Both the position numbers and the translations under genes were made by a program. The notes beneath the pieces were generated by a model. That model was not told where the DNA came from. It worked only from the letters and a program-made list of their open reading frames with translations, and did not search any database. This document shows, in pieces, positions 16,385-23,958 of a stretch of 28,718 nt of DNA. The stretch lies in NCBI GenBank assembly GCA_036635835.1, contig JAVWPP010000011.1:1-28718 (forward strand). The letters run 5' to 3'. This DNA comes from JAVWPP01 sp036635835 (lineage in GTDB: Bacteria > Bacillota > Clostridia > TANB77 > CAG-465). How positions within the stretch are numbered: the first letter of the stretch is position 1; every line of letters begins with the position of its first letter.

Positions 16385-16828
16385 TTAATATAATTGCCAA
16401 GTAGCGTTAAAAGATGTACTATTAGTATAAATAACTCTTCCATCTATAAAGATTACATAATTTCTTCCAGCAGTATTAGGTTGATATGCTTGTCCATTAA
16501 CAGTTGTAATATTTGTACCTGTTCTAATTGTAATCCAATCTGTTGAATATTTAAAAGTACCTGCATTATTATCATAATGCATCATTCTCAAATCTAGATC
16601 TCTATTCTTTTCTGTTGATATGTTTTTTATATATTGAGGTCCATAAACAGTTTTATTTACTTCTGGTGAAATATATTCACCATTAAAAGCCGCTATACTA
16701 CCACTAAGACCTAATGATTGTGTCGTTATTGCTCTAGTTTTTGCATAAATTCCTAAATTACTTGTTATACTAGTTATAACTGCAATTACTGCTAGCATAA
16801 CAAAAACTTTTATCTTCACTTTTTTCAT
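16385..16828 (-). CDS. Small secreted protein of ABC locus II
   Basis: The protein is 147 aa from the ATG at 16828, which follows AAGGGGGAA; an upstream TTG at 16861 is in frame but has no comparable site. The signal peptide (MKKVKIKVFVMLAVIAVI...) is probably cut after GIYA at about residue 29. The mature part lacks Cys, is rich in Asn, Thr and Tyr, and ends FNATWQLY. The last third aligns loosely with the secreted protein of locus I (RTGTNITT/GANVGTTLTT, YVIFI/YYIQLY, ATWQLY/ARWNLN). As first gene of the operon it would be the most abundantly expressed product. An effector, pheromone-like protein or transporter accessory are all possible; no known family is recognised. Confidence 0.78.
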   Translation of the reverse strand: MKKVKIKVFVMLAVIAVITSITSNLGIYAKTRAITTQSLGLSGSIAAFNGEYISPEVNKTVYGPQYIKNISTEKNRDLDLRMMHYDNNAGTFKYSTDWITIRTGTNITTVNGQAYQPNTAGRNYVIFIDGRVIYTNSTSFNATWQLY

Positions 16829-16863
16829 AATTTCCCCCTTTATATAAAATGTCCCCAACATCT

Positions 16864-16889
16864 TTAATAGATATAAATGTATCTATTAA
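16864..16889 (-). promoter_or_regulatory. 10-bp inverted repeat in the locus II leader (operator or mRNA hairpin)
   Basis: TTAATAGATA and its perfect complement TATCTATTAA are separated by 6 nt. The repeat lies a few bases downstream of the -10 box and upstream of the ribosome site. It is AT-only apart from one G-C pair per arm and has no T-run, so a repressor site seems more likely than a terminator. Locus I has no equivalent. Confidence 0.5.
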
Positions 16890-16893
16890 TATA

Positions 16894-16922
16894 ATAATAT
16901 CCCATATTTTTTACAATTGCAA
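16894..16922 (-). promoter_or_regulatory. Promoter of ABC locus II
   Basis: TTGCAA (16922-16917) and TATTAT (16899-16894) are 17 nt apart on the minus strand. The spacer-to-box stretch AAAATATGGGATATTAT differs at one position from that of locus I. Confidence 0.75.
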
Positions 16923-16950
16923 CACTTATTTTTATTTATTTACTTATTTT

Positions 16951-17020
16951 AAAACATATGAATAACTTCATTCTCATTAATATATTTTCCGTATCTAGAT
17001 AGCTGTTTTTTATATGTTTT
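16951..17020. repeat. Dispersed ~70-bp intergenic repeat, copy D
   Basis: A clear 70-bp copy: AAAACATATGAATAAC at the left, ATTCTCATTAATATATT and CCGTATCTAGATAGCTG inside, TTTTTTATATGTTTT at the right. It lies between the locus II promoter and the Fic terminator hairpin. Confidence 0.8.
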
Positions 17021-17023
17021 ATA

Positions 17024-17057
17024 CAAAGAAAAAACTGCAAATATTTCATTGCAGCTT
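17024..17057 (-). terminator. Terminator hairpin after Fic gene 1 (copy 1 of 3)
   Basis: AAGCTGCAA, loop TGAAATAT and TTGCAGTTT on the minus strand make a 9-bp stem with one G-T wobble, followed by a T-run. The loop is identical to those at 17889-17914 and 18800-18825. Confidence 0.8.
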
Positions 17058-17060
17058 TAT

Positions 17061-17828
17061 TTATATTACTTTTAAATATAAATCTAAAGATTCATTAGAT
17101 GCCTTAGCTACTAACTTTATAAAGTCTGTATAATCTAGCGTAGTAGCCGCTTTATCTAAAGCCAAGTAGTACTCTTTTCTCACTTCTTTTTTAATAACTA
17201 TAGGGGTATATCCACTGCGCATAGCTACAAAATTCATAATGAGCCTTGCTACTCTTCCATTTCCATCTTCAAAAGGATGTATTTTTACAAATTCACCATG
17301 CATAAGCGCAGCAACTACTAGCGGATGATATTTTTTATTCCACTTTGTATATTGCAAGATTAATTGCTCCATTTTATCTCTTACTAGTATACCTGCAGGT
17401 GGCACAAATGTTGCACCTGAAATAACTACCTGCCCTTTTCTATATGTTCCTGCTACTTTATCATCTATACCTTTTAGGACAAGTTTATGTATGCCTTTAA
17501 TATCTAACTCAGACAGCAAATTTTCTTTTTTCACTAACTCCTCTAAATACCCAATAGCCTCTTTATGATTTATAGCCTCTAAATGCTCTCGCATAGACTT
17601 TCCGCCTACTGTAATACCTTCTAGTACAACTTTAGTTTCAATTAGAGTAAGTGTATTACCTTCTATAGCATTTGAATTATATGTCCATTCTAATACTGAG
17701 TTTTCCCTTAGAGAATTAATTGTTTCCCTAGGAAGCGGTCTTTTACTATCTAATATTTCTTTTTTTCTATCTATTTCAGAAAACAAATCTTCTGGTATGT
17801 TTAATATATATTCTTCTATCTTATCCAT
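17061..17828 (-). CDS. Fic family protein (putative AMPylase), gene 1
   Basis: The protein is 255 aa. The Fic core motif HPFEDGNGR (His184 is the catalytic base) is complete. An N-terminal SNAIEG motif (52-57) matches the inhibitory helix (S/T)xxxE(G/N) that blocks ATP gamma-phosphate binding, so it should be an auto-inhibited class II-like Fic enzyme. Such enzymes transfer AMP from ATP to Ser/Thr/Tyr hydroxyls of target proteins. The gene has its own extended -10 promoter (17848-17876) and AGAGGTG ribosome site. It sits next to a second Fic gene with the same terminator hairpin, suggesting local duplication followed by divergence. No separate small antitoxin gene is present, which fits intramolecular inhibition. 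Confidence 0.92.
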   Translation of the reverse strand: MDKIEEYILNIPEDLFSEIDRKKEILDSKRPLPRETINSLRENSVLEWTYNSNAIEGNTLTLIETKVVLEGITVGGKSMREHLEAINHKEAIGYLEELVKKENLLSELDIKGIHKLVLKGIDDKVAGTYRKGQVVISGATFVPPAGILVRDKMEQLILQYTKWNKKYHPLVVAALMHGEFVKIHPFEDGNGRVARLIMNFVAMRSGYTPIVIKKEVRKEYYLALDKAATTLDYTDFIKLVAKASNESLDLYLKVI

Positions 17829-17847
17829 AGCTTACACCTCTTTTTCT

Positions 17848-17876
17848 AATATACCACAAGCAAAACGATGTTGCAA
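17848..17876 (-). promoter_or_regulatory. Promoter of Fic gene 1
   Basis: TTGCAA (17876-17871) and TATATT (17853-17848) are 17 nt apart on the minus strand. A TGG directly before the -10 gives an extended -10. Confidence 0.7.
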
Positions 17877-17880
17877 GTAA

Positions 17881-17914
17881 AAAAATATAAGCTGCAAATA
17901 TTTCATTGCAGCTT
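17881..17914 (-). terminator. Terminator hairpin after Fic gene 2 (copy 2 of 3)
   Basis: A perfect 9-bp stem AAGCTGCAA/TTGCAGCTT with loop TGAAATAT (minus strand), followed by ATATTTTTTT. It overlaps nothing coding. Confidence 0.85.
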
Positions 17915-17930
17915 TATTTATATAATCTAT

Positions 17931-18662
17931 CTATTCTTGTGAAATATACTTATCTATTAGCTTTATATATTGATCTTGTGCATTTAAACAAGTATCTAGT
18001 AAATATCCTTTTTCTAAACCTTTTTGGTAGTTGTTTAACCCTCTATAATAGAAAAGCTTGTCTTTATCTAAAATAATAAAAGGAACAATGCTGTTTTTCA
18101 AACATTCTTTAAACATAATAATACGCCCAACTCTACCATTACCATCTTGGAAAGGATGTATCTTTTCAAAATCACTATGAAATTTAACTATATCTTCAAA
18201 AGTAACCTTTTCTAAAGAGTTATATGCATTAATTAGACTTCTTATATCATTTTGCACATCTTTTGGATCTGATGTAGAGTTACCTCCTACTTCATTTGCT
18301 AGCGCTTTATATTCTCCAACGTTAAACCAAGCTTTGCGTTCATCTGAAGTTGCTGTTTTTAATATTCTATGAAATTCTTTTATAATTTCTTCTGAAAGAG
18401 TCTTATCTGCAACATCTATCATATAATCTACTAACTTAAAATGATTAGATGTTTCAATTATATCATCTATATTAGTACTAGAATTAGTATCTTCTACAAA
18501 TAAAGTATTTGTTTCATATATATATCTTGTTTGTTCTTCTGTCAAAGTACTGCCTTCTATATGATTTGTATTATATGCAAAATTCACTTGCGTAGCATGA
18601 TATATGCTTCCTTTTAGCTTCATTTCTTTTTGCTCTTTTAAAATATCTAAAATACTTCTCAT
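17931..18662 (-). CDS. Fic family protein (putative AMPylase), gene 2
   Basis: The protein is 243 aa. The Fic motif HPFQDGNGR (His169) and an N-terminal TNHIEG inhibitory motif (32-37) are both intact. The order inhibitory helix, middle flap (VGEYKALAN), Fic loop matches gene 1, but identity elsewhere is low, so the two probably act on different targets. The ribosome site is AAAAGGAGAA. An AT-rich 171-bp spacer upstream contains TATAAT-like boxes (for example TGGTATAAT near 18744-18752) but no good -35. It could act as a stress or growth regulator; the target cannot be inferred. Confidence 0.92.
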   Translation of the reverse strand: MRSILDILKEQKEMKLKGSIYHATQVNFAYNTNHIEGSTLTEEQTRYIYETNTLFVEDTNSSTNIDDIIETSNHFKLVDYMIDVADKTLSEEIIKEFHRILKTATSDERKAWFNVGEYKALANEVGGNSTSDPKDVQNDIRSLINAYNSLEKVTFEDIVKFHSDFEKIHPFQDGNGRVGRIIMFKECLKNSIVPFIILDKDKLFYYRGLNNYQKGLEKGYLLDTCLNAQDQYIKLIDKYISQE

Positions 18663-18789
18663 CTTTTATTCTCCTTTTCATCTCTTATATTATACTATAT
18701 ATTACTTGCTTTTACTATAGTTTATCTAGAATTATATTATACCACTTCCCTTATACTCTATATATTTTTTCTTTATATGTTTTTATATA

Positions 18790-18825
18790 AATAAAATATA
18801 AGCTGCAAATATTTCATTGCAGCTT
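18790..18825 (-). terminator. Terminator hairpin after the ABC exporter operon (copy 3 of 3)
   Basis: Perfect 9-bp stem with the same loop as copies 1 and 2 (stem 18800-18808 and 18817-18825), followed by ATATTTTATTT. It lies 9 bp after the exporter stop. Confidence 0.85.
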
Positions 18826-18833
18826 TAACATTA

Positions 18834-20837
18834 TTACGCTTCAGAAGTTTTTTCAAACTGACTGTTATATAGCTCGTAATATGCACCTTTTTTCTCTATT
18901 AACTTTTCATGATTTCCTTTTTCTATAATATTGCCACTTTTCATAACAATAATCTGATCTGCGTTTTTAATAGTTGAAAGTCTATGCGCAATTACAAAGC
19001 TAGTTCTTCCTTCCATAAGTTTATTCATAGCAGACTGAATTATTTGCTCAGTTCTTGTATCTACATTACTTGTTGCTTCATCTAGAATAAGGATAGGTAA
19101 ATTAGCAAGTATAGCTCTTGCAATAGTAAGAAGCTGTTTTTGCCCAGAAGATATATTTGATGCATCTTCATTTATTACAAAATTATATCCATCTGGAAGA
19201 GCAGCTATAAAGTGATGAGCATGAGCTAGTTTTGCTGCAGATATAATCTGTTCATCTGTTACATTATTTGACCCGTATTTTAAGTTTTCTTTAATAGTTC
19301 CACCAAATAGCCAAGTATCTTGTAGTACCATTCCAAATTCTTTACGCACGTCATGTCTAGATATAGATCGTATATCTTTACCATCTACAAGTATTTCTCC
19401 TGCATCTAGTTCATAGAATCTCATAAGTAAATTAACTATAGTTGTTTTACCTGCGCCTGTAGGCCCAACTATTGCAACTGTTTCACCTTTTTTAGCTTTT
19501 AATGAGAAATTCTCAATTAGAGGCTCTGTCTTCTTATAGCTAAATGACACATTTCTAAATTCTACTTCTCCGTTTACTGGTCCGTCGAAAGATGTTAGTT
19601 TCTTTCTTTCTGGTTCTTGCTCTTTTTCATCTAAAAGCTCAAAAACTCTTTCTGCAGAAGCTGCTGCTCCTTGTATCATATTAGCAATTTGGGCTGTTTG
19701 AGATATTGGCTGTGTAAACTGCCTTGTATACTGAATAAATGCTTGTATATCTCCAAGATTTACAGTGCCTTTCATAACCTCTTTAGCTCCAACTATACAA
19801 ATTCCAACATAACCAAAGTTACTTATTGTTTGCATTATAGGCATCATAACACTAGATAGAAACTGAGATTTCCAGTTTGCTTTATATAAAGATTCATTAA
19901 TAACTTCAAACTTTTCTTTCTCTCTATCTTGCATATTAAATGCTTTTACAACTGTATCTCCTGAAAATGTTTCCTCTATATGTCCATTTAACTGACCAAG
20001 TATTTCTTGGTTTTGTATGAAATATTTTTGAGATTTTCTAACTATTAGCCCTATAACTATAGCACTTGTTGGTACTACTAATATAGATATGCAAGTCATT
20101 TTAAGGCTTATGCTAAGCATCATAACAAGTATACCTATCATAGTACAAACGGCCTGTATAAGCTGCACGCTGCTTTCTTGAAGCATTGTACTTAAGTTAT
20201 CTATATCGTTTGTAACTCTACTTAGTATTTCACCATGCGTATGCTTATCAAAAAAGCTAAGAGGAAGTTTTTCTAATTTTTCATCTACATCTTTTCTAAG
20301 TCCATACACAGTATTTTGTGCTACTTTTGCCATTGTCCTATTTGCTATAAAATGAAATAAGCTGCTTAGTGCATATGTTATTAGCACAGTAAGAAGTATT
20401 TTACCAATTGCTTTATAGTCCATAGCTGGTTTTTCATTTAAACTCATTCCTTTTATAGCTGGGTTTAATTTTTCTTCTATTTCTTTTGGCACTATGCCAA
20501 ATTCTATTAATTCTTGCACTGTATATTCTGCAGGAAGCATGTTTTTTATTTCTTCTGGCATTTTATCTAAACTTTTAGTTATCTCATCGTACGCCATTAT
20601 TTTCATTATGCCGTTTCCAATTTCAGTTGTTGCATTACCTAGTATTTTAGGAGCAAGTATTGTAAATATAGTTGCAACAATTATGCTAATTATTACAAAC
20701 AAAATTACAACTTTTTGTTTTGCTATATATTTTATTAATCTAGTAATTGCTCCTTTTAAATCTTTTGCTTTTTCTGTAGACATTTTTCCCTTAGAAGGGC
20801 CAACTTTTACTTTAGGCATTCTTTCTTTATCTTCCAC
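18834..20837 (-). CDS. Heterodimeric multidrug ABC exporter, catalytic-site subunit
   Basis: This 667-aa half-transporter has a TM domain (about 40-400) and a nucleotide-binding domain (about 420-655). Walker A is GPTGAGKT (458-465), Walker B LILDE with Glu587, and the switch is His618, all canonical. Its signature is ISSGQ (562-566) instead of LSGGQ. Between TM1 and TM2 there is an extra hydrophilic segment (about 70-140), as in BmrD-like subunits. The partner at 20827-22572 has a canonical signature but a degenerate Walker B Glu and switch His. The pair thus makes one active and one degenerate ATP site, as in BmrCD and TM287/288. The start overlaps the partner's end by 11 nt, so they are translationally coupled. 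Likely a drug or lipid efflux pump of the inner membrane. Confidence 0.93.
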   Translation of the reverse strand: MEDKERMPKVKVGPSKGKMSTEKAKDLKGAITRLIKYIAKQKVVILFVIISIIVATIFTILAPKILGNATTEIGNGIMKIMAYDEITKSLDKMPEEIKNMLPAEYTVQELIEFGIVPKEIEEKLNPAIKGMSLNEKPAMDYKAIGKILLTVLITYALSSLFHFIANRTMAKVAQNTVYGLRKDVDEKLEKLPLSFFDKHTHGEILSRVTNDIDNLSTMLQESSVQLIQAVCTMIGILVMMLSISLKMTCISILVVPTSAIVIGLIVRKSQKYFIQNQEILGQLNGHIEETFSGDTVVKAFNMQDREKEKFEVINESLYKANWKSQFLSSVMMPIMQTISNFGYVGICIVGAKEVMKGTVNLGDIQAFIQYTRQFTQPISQTAQIANMIQGAAASAERVFELLDEKEQEPERKKLTSFDGPVNGEVEFRNVSFSYKKTEPLIENFSLKAKKGETVAIVGPTGAGKTTIVNLLMRFYELDAGEILVDGKDIRSISRHDVRKEFGMVLQDTWLFGGTIKENLKYGSNNVTDEQIISAAKLAHAHHFIAALPDGYNFVINEDASNISSGQKQLLTIARAILANLPILILDEATSNVDTRTEQIIQSAMNKLMEGRTSFVIAHRLSTIKNADQIIVMKSGNIIEKGNHEKLIEKKGAYYELYNSQFEKTSEA

Positions 20838-22572
20838 TTTCAGCCGCCTCCTCTTTAGAAATTTGAGATTCTACTATCTCTTTATATGCTTTAGAAGTCT
20901 TATATAGTTCTTTATGTGTTCCAAGTGCAGATATTTCTCCATCTTCTAGTAGCATAATCTTATCTGCGTTTAGAACAGTACTTACTCTTTGTGCAACTAC
21001 TACTTTAGTTGCTTTATCTGCATATGCTTCTAACGCTTTTCTTACTTTTGTATCTGTCTTATAGTCTAAAGCTGAGAAACTATCGTCGAAAATATATATA
21101 TCTGGGTTCTTAACGGCAGCTCTTGCTATAGATATTCTTTGCTTTTGCCCACCAGACAGATTAGTTCCGCCCTGCGCTATGTGATGTTTGAACTTGCTAT
21201 GGAACGTATCTATAAAATCTGTAGCGCATGCAACTTCTGCAGCAGCCTTTACTTCTACATCTGTAGCATCCTCTTTTCCATATCTAATGTTGTCTTCTAT
21301 GTTTCCAGAAAAAAGGAATGCTTTTTGAGGTACATACCCTATCATAGACCTAAGAGCTTCTAAAGATAGATCTTTAACATTTTGCCCGCCTATTAGGACA
21401 TCTCCTTTAGTAGTATCGTAAAACCTTAGCATAAGCTCAAGAAGCGTAGTCTTACCACAGCCAGTACCACCGATTATTGCAAGAGTCTCTCCTTCTTCTA
21501 CTTTAAAGCTAATATTCTTTAAGACAGGATCTGCGTTTTTAGCATAATTAAAGCTAACATTTTTAAACTCAATTTGTCCTTTTTTAACTTTTCTATCTAC
21601 TACATTTGTAACTTTCTTTTCTTTTATACTAAACGGTATATCTAAAACTTCTGCTATTCTTTTCATAGAAACAATAGCTCTTGGTATTAGAACAAAAACC
21701 ATAGTAAGCATTATAACTGCAAACATTATTTGGTTTGCGTACTGAATATATGCCATTAGGTCCCCTATTTCCATACCATATAGCTCTACTCTTTTAGAAC
21801 CAAACCATAGTATAGCTGCCATATTAATTTGTATAATAAGCATCATAAGAGGCATAAGGCCAGACATTATATACGCAGATTTTATAGTTGTATTATATAG
21901 ATCCGCATTTGCTTCATCATATCTCTGCCTTTCATGTTTTTCCATATTAAAGGCACGTATAACTTTTACACCTACTAATTTTTCTCTTGCTATTTGAGTA
22001 ATTCTATCTATTTTCTTTTGCATTACATTCATTATTGGAACTATTTTTCTAGCTGTTAGACCTATAACTAGTAGGACAACAGGAAGAACTACTATAAATA
22101 TACTAGAAAGACTAGCATCTTTTTGTAGCGCCATTATAATTCCACCTATGCATATAAGGGGAGCAGATACCATCATCCTAAGAGCCATAACTAAGAATGT
22201 TTGCACCTGCGTAACATCATTAGTTGTTCTAGTTATTAGAGAAGATGCGTTTATTTTATTAAACTCTGCTTTTGAAAAATTCTCAACCTTCTCAAATATA
22301 TGTTTTCTAGCACTTTTAGAAAATCCAGCTGCTACTACTGAAGCTATTAAGCCGGCTACTATTGTTGCTGTCATTCCAATTATAACAACACCAATCATTT
22401 CAAAACCTATCTTATATACAACATCCATGTCTTGGTTTAATACACCTTTAGATATTATATTAGACATTAAGTTTGGCAAATATAGATCTGCCATAGACTG
22501 TATAAAAACTAAAATAACCACTACTACTATTTGAAGTGTATATGGTTTTAAAAATCCTAATATTTTTTTCAT
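20827..22572 (-). CDS. Heterodimeric multidrug ABC exporter, degenerate-site subunit
   Basis: A 581-aa half-transporter with six TM helices (about 10-300) and an ATPase domain (about 333-570). Walker A is GGTGCGKT and the signature LSGGQ is canonical. After Walker B Asp496 the catalytic Glu is replaced by Asp497 (IFDDS), and the switch His is Gln528 (AQRVST). These changes define the non-hydrolysing site of asymmetric exporters and complement the ISSGQ signature of the partner. It is the first gene of the operon, with a strong promoter (22618-22646) and an AAAGGAGAA ribosome site. No MarR or TetR regulator gene is adjacent. Substrate unknown. Confidence 0.93.
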   Translation of the reverse strand: MKKILGFLKPYTLQIVVVVILVFIQSMADLYLPNLMSNIISKGVLNQDMDVVYKIGFEMIGVVIIGMTATIVAGLIASVVAAGFSKSARKHIFEKVENFSKAEFNKINASSLITRTTNDVTQVQTFLVMALRMMVSAPLICIGGIIMALQKDASLSSIFIVVLPVVLLVIGLTARKIVPIMNVMQKKIDRITQIAREKLVGVKVIRAFNMEKHERQRYDEANADLYNTTIKSAYIMSGLMPLMMLIIQINMAAILWFGSKRVELYGMEIGDLMAYIQYANQIMFAVIMLTMVFVLIPRAIVSMKRIAEVLDIPFSIKEKKVTNVVDRKVKKGQIEFKNVSFNYAKNADPVLKNISFKVEEGETLAIIGGTGCGKTTLLELMLRFYDTTKGDVLIGGQNVKDLSLEALRSMIGYVPQKAFLFSGNIEDNIRYGKEDATDVEVKAAAEVACATDFIDTFHSKFKHHIAQGGTNLSGGQKQRISIARAAVKNPDIYIFDDSFSALDYKTDTKVRKALEAYADKATKVVVAQRVSTVLNADKIMLLEDGEISALGTHKELYKTSKAYKEIVESQISKEEAAESGR

Positions 22573-22617
22573 TTTTCTTTTCTCCTTTCAAAATATGTAT
22601 ATTTTACACTACTAGAT

Positions 22618-22646
22618 ATCTTATCACCTAGAAAAAGCGATGTCAA
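22618..22646 (-). promoter_or_regulatory. Promoter of the ABC exporter operon
   Basis: A perfect TTGACA (22646-22641) and TAAGAT (22623-22618) are 17 nt apart on the minus strand. Confidence 0.85.
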
Positions 22647-22708
22647 TATTTTTACCAAAATGACACAAAATACACACCATTAATTTATTTTAGACTAATA
22701 TTTTCGCT

Positions 22709-22748
22709 TAAAAAACAAGCTACATTTTTTGAATATAACTTGCTTTTA
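22709..22748 (-). terminator. Terminator downstream of the DUF4868-like gene
   Basis: AAGCAAGTTA pairs with TAGCTTGTTT (two wobbles) around a 13-nt loop, followed by TTTT. It lies about 57 bp after the stop; the spacer 22749-22804 is a low-complexity tract that is A-rich in the RNA. Confidence 0.65.
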
Positions 22749-22804
22749 TTTTTTTTATTTTTTTCTTTATTTCTTTATTTTTTATTTTATTTTTCTTATT
22801 TTAT

Positions 22805-23752
22805 TTATTCTTCATCTCTTGCAAAAGATCTTGCTGTTCTTGGCTCTCCTGTTACAGCGCACTCTACAAAGTTTCTAGATAGTAGGTTTATAATATCTGA
22901 GATATTTTCTTCGTCATAAACAATTTTTTCGTTTACAACTAAAATATCCTTTCTATGTTTTTCTACTATTTCCGCAAGTTTATTTTTGTTTTCTGCTAAT
23001 GTTTCAAAATCTTTATCGTTTATAGCTTTAACAATTCTCTTCTTATATCTACCATCGTTTTTAGCTCTTTCAAGTAGTTCATTGCAGCCATCTATTATGT
23101 CTAAATCGCAAAGTCTTTGTATGTTTTTTTCTATTATGCTTTTATATACTTGATCGAAATTAAACAAGTTTTCAAAAGGTTTTCTTTTTAAGATATAGAA
23201 CATTCCATTACACTCTACGGCTATAACTACATTATCTATTGTGTAAACTGGTCTATATACAAGCTCAAAAGCATTGTCTTTTATGTCGAATTTAAGCTTG
23301 TCTTCTGCTAAAGATTTAGTTTTTCTAAATGCAGTAAATATCTTAACTGTGTTTTCTATGTTTGGTTTTCCCTCCTGAGTTTCTTCTACAAGTGTCATTT
23401 TTAGGACAACATAGTTCATTTTTTCTATATCTGCTTTTAGATCTTCGTTATTTAAGCCTTCTTTGTTTTCTTTTACTAATTTATCTCTTAGTTCTTGTAC
23501 ATATGTTGGTATATATCCAGCCTCTATTTTTTCTATAGCGTTGTCTGAGCTTTGCATTGGATTGTAGTCTATTATATCTTTTCCGCTTATATCTTCTGCA
23601 AGTTTAGTTAATATATTTGCTTTTGTATTTACAACAAATTCTCCAGTTGCTTCTAGTGGGTATACAGTGTATGATTTTTTATTTACAAAGTATATCTCAT
23701 CTATTGTTGCTTTTTCTTTCATTTTTTCTAATATTCTTTTTACTTCTCTCAT
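22805..23752 (-). CDS. DUF4868-domain protein (KwaB-like)
   Basis: The protein is 315 aa from the ATG at 23752; GGAGG lies 5 nt before it, inside the codons that a start at 23764 would use. No signal or TM segment is seen. Middle and C-terminal parts fit my recollection of DUF4868: a FRK(T) segment after a beta strand (IFTAFRKTKSL), a strand pair around ECNGMFYILKRKPFENLFNFDQVY, helical repeats, and a final helix DIINLLSRNFVECAVTGE. DUF4868 is the family of KwaB, the cytoplasmic partner of membrane protein KwaA in the Kiwa anti-phage system. No KwaA-like four-helix gene is adjacent, so this is an orphan member and a defence role is not shown. It has its own promoter (23783-23811). Confidence 0.6.
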   Translation of the reverse strand: MREVKRILEKMKEKATIDEIYFVNKKSYTVYPLEATGEFVVNTKANILTKLAEDISGKDIIDYNPMQSSDNAIEKIEAGYIPTYVQELRDKLVKENKEGLNNEDLKADIEKMNYVVLKMTLVEETQEGKPNIENTVKIFTAFRKTKSLAEDKLKFDIKDNAFELVYRPVYTIDNVVIAVECNGMFYILKRKPFENLFNFDQVYKSIIEKNIQRLCDLDIIDGCNELLERAKNDGRYKKRIVKAINDKDFETLAENKNKLAEIVEKHRKDILVVNEKIVYDEENISDIINLLSRNFVECAVTGEPRTARSFARDEE

Positions 23753-23782
23753 TTCATCCTCCATATTTTTAATCTCTAAGTT

Positions 23783-23811
23783 ATCTTAGCATATTATTTG
23801 TTTTTTTACAA
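23783..23811 (-). promoter_or_regulatory. Promoter of the DUF4868-like gene with palindrome over the -10
   Basis: TTGTAA (23811-23806) and TAAGAT (23788-23783) are 17 nt apart on the minus strand. The -10 lies in the inverted repeat CTAAG-ATAA-CTTAG, a possible repressor site. Confidence 0.6.
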
Positions 23812-23831
23812 CATTTTTTTATTTTTTCTTT

Positions 23832-23958
23832 AAAACGTAGAGCATGCTTTTCCTATTTACTTTAGTTATTCTTTAGACTTATATATGTATTTATTTATGC
23901 ATGTATATTTATTCTATGTATATATTTACTACATAGATACATGTGCTTTATATGTTTT
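23832..23958. repeat. Possible degenerate copy E of the intergenic repeat
   Basis: Only the right end (TTATATGTTTTATAC) and a left AAAAC match the clear copies; the interior is a TATATGTAT-rich stretch. As in copy F, the right end runs into the TAA stop of the neighbouring 312-aa protein gene. Confidence 0.35.

Noticed and set aside
16951..17020. Fur-like box in the dispersed repeat (TGAATAACTTCATTCTCA)
   Set aside because: The half-sites match poorly, and the repeat lies after genes as often as near promoters.
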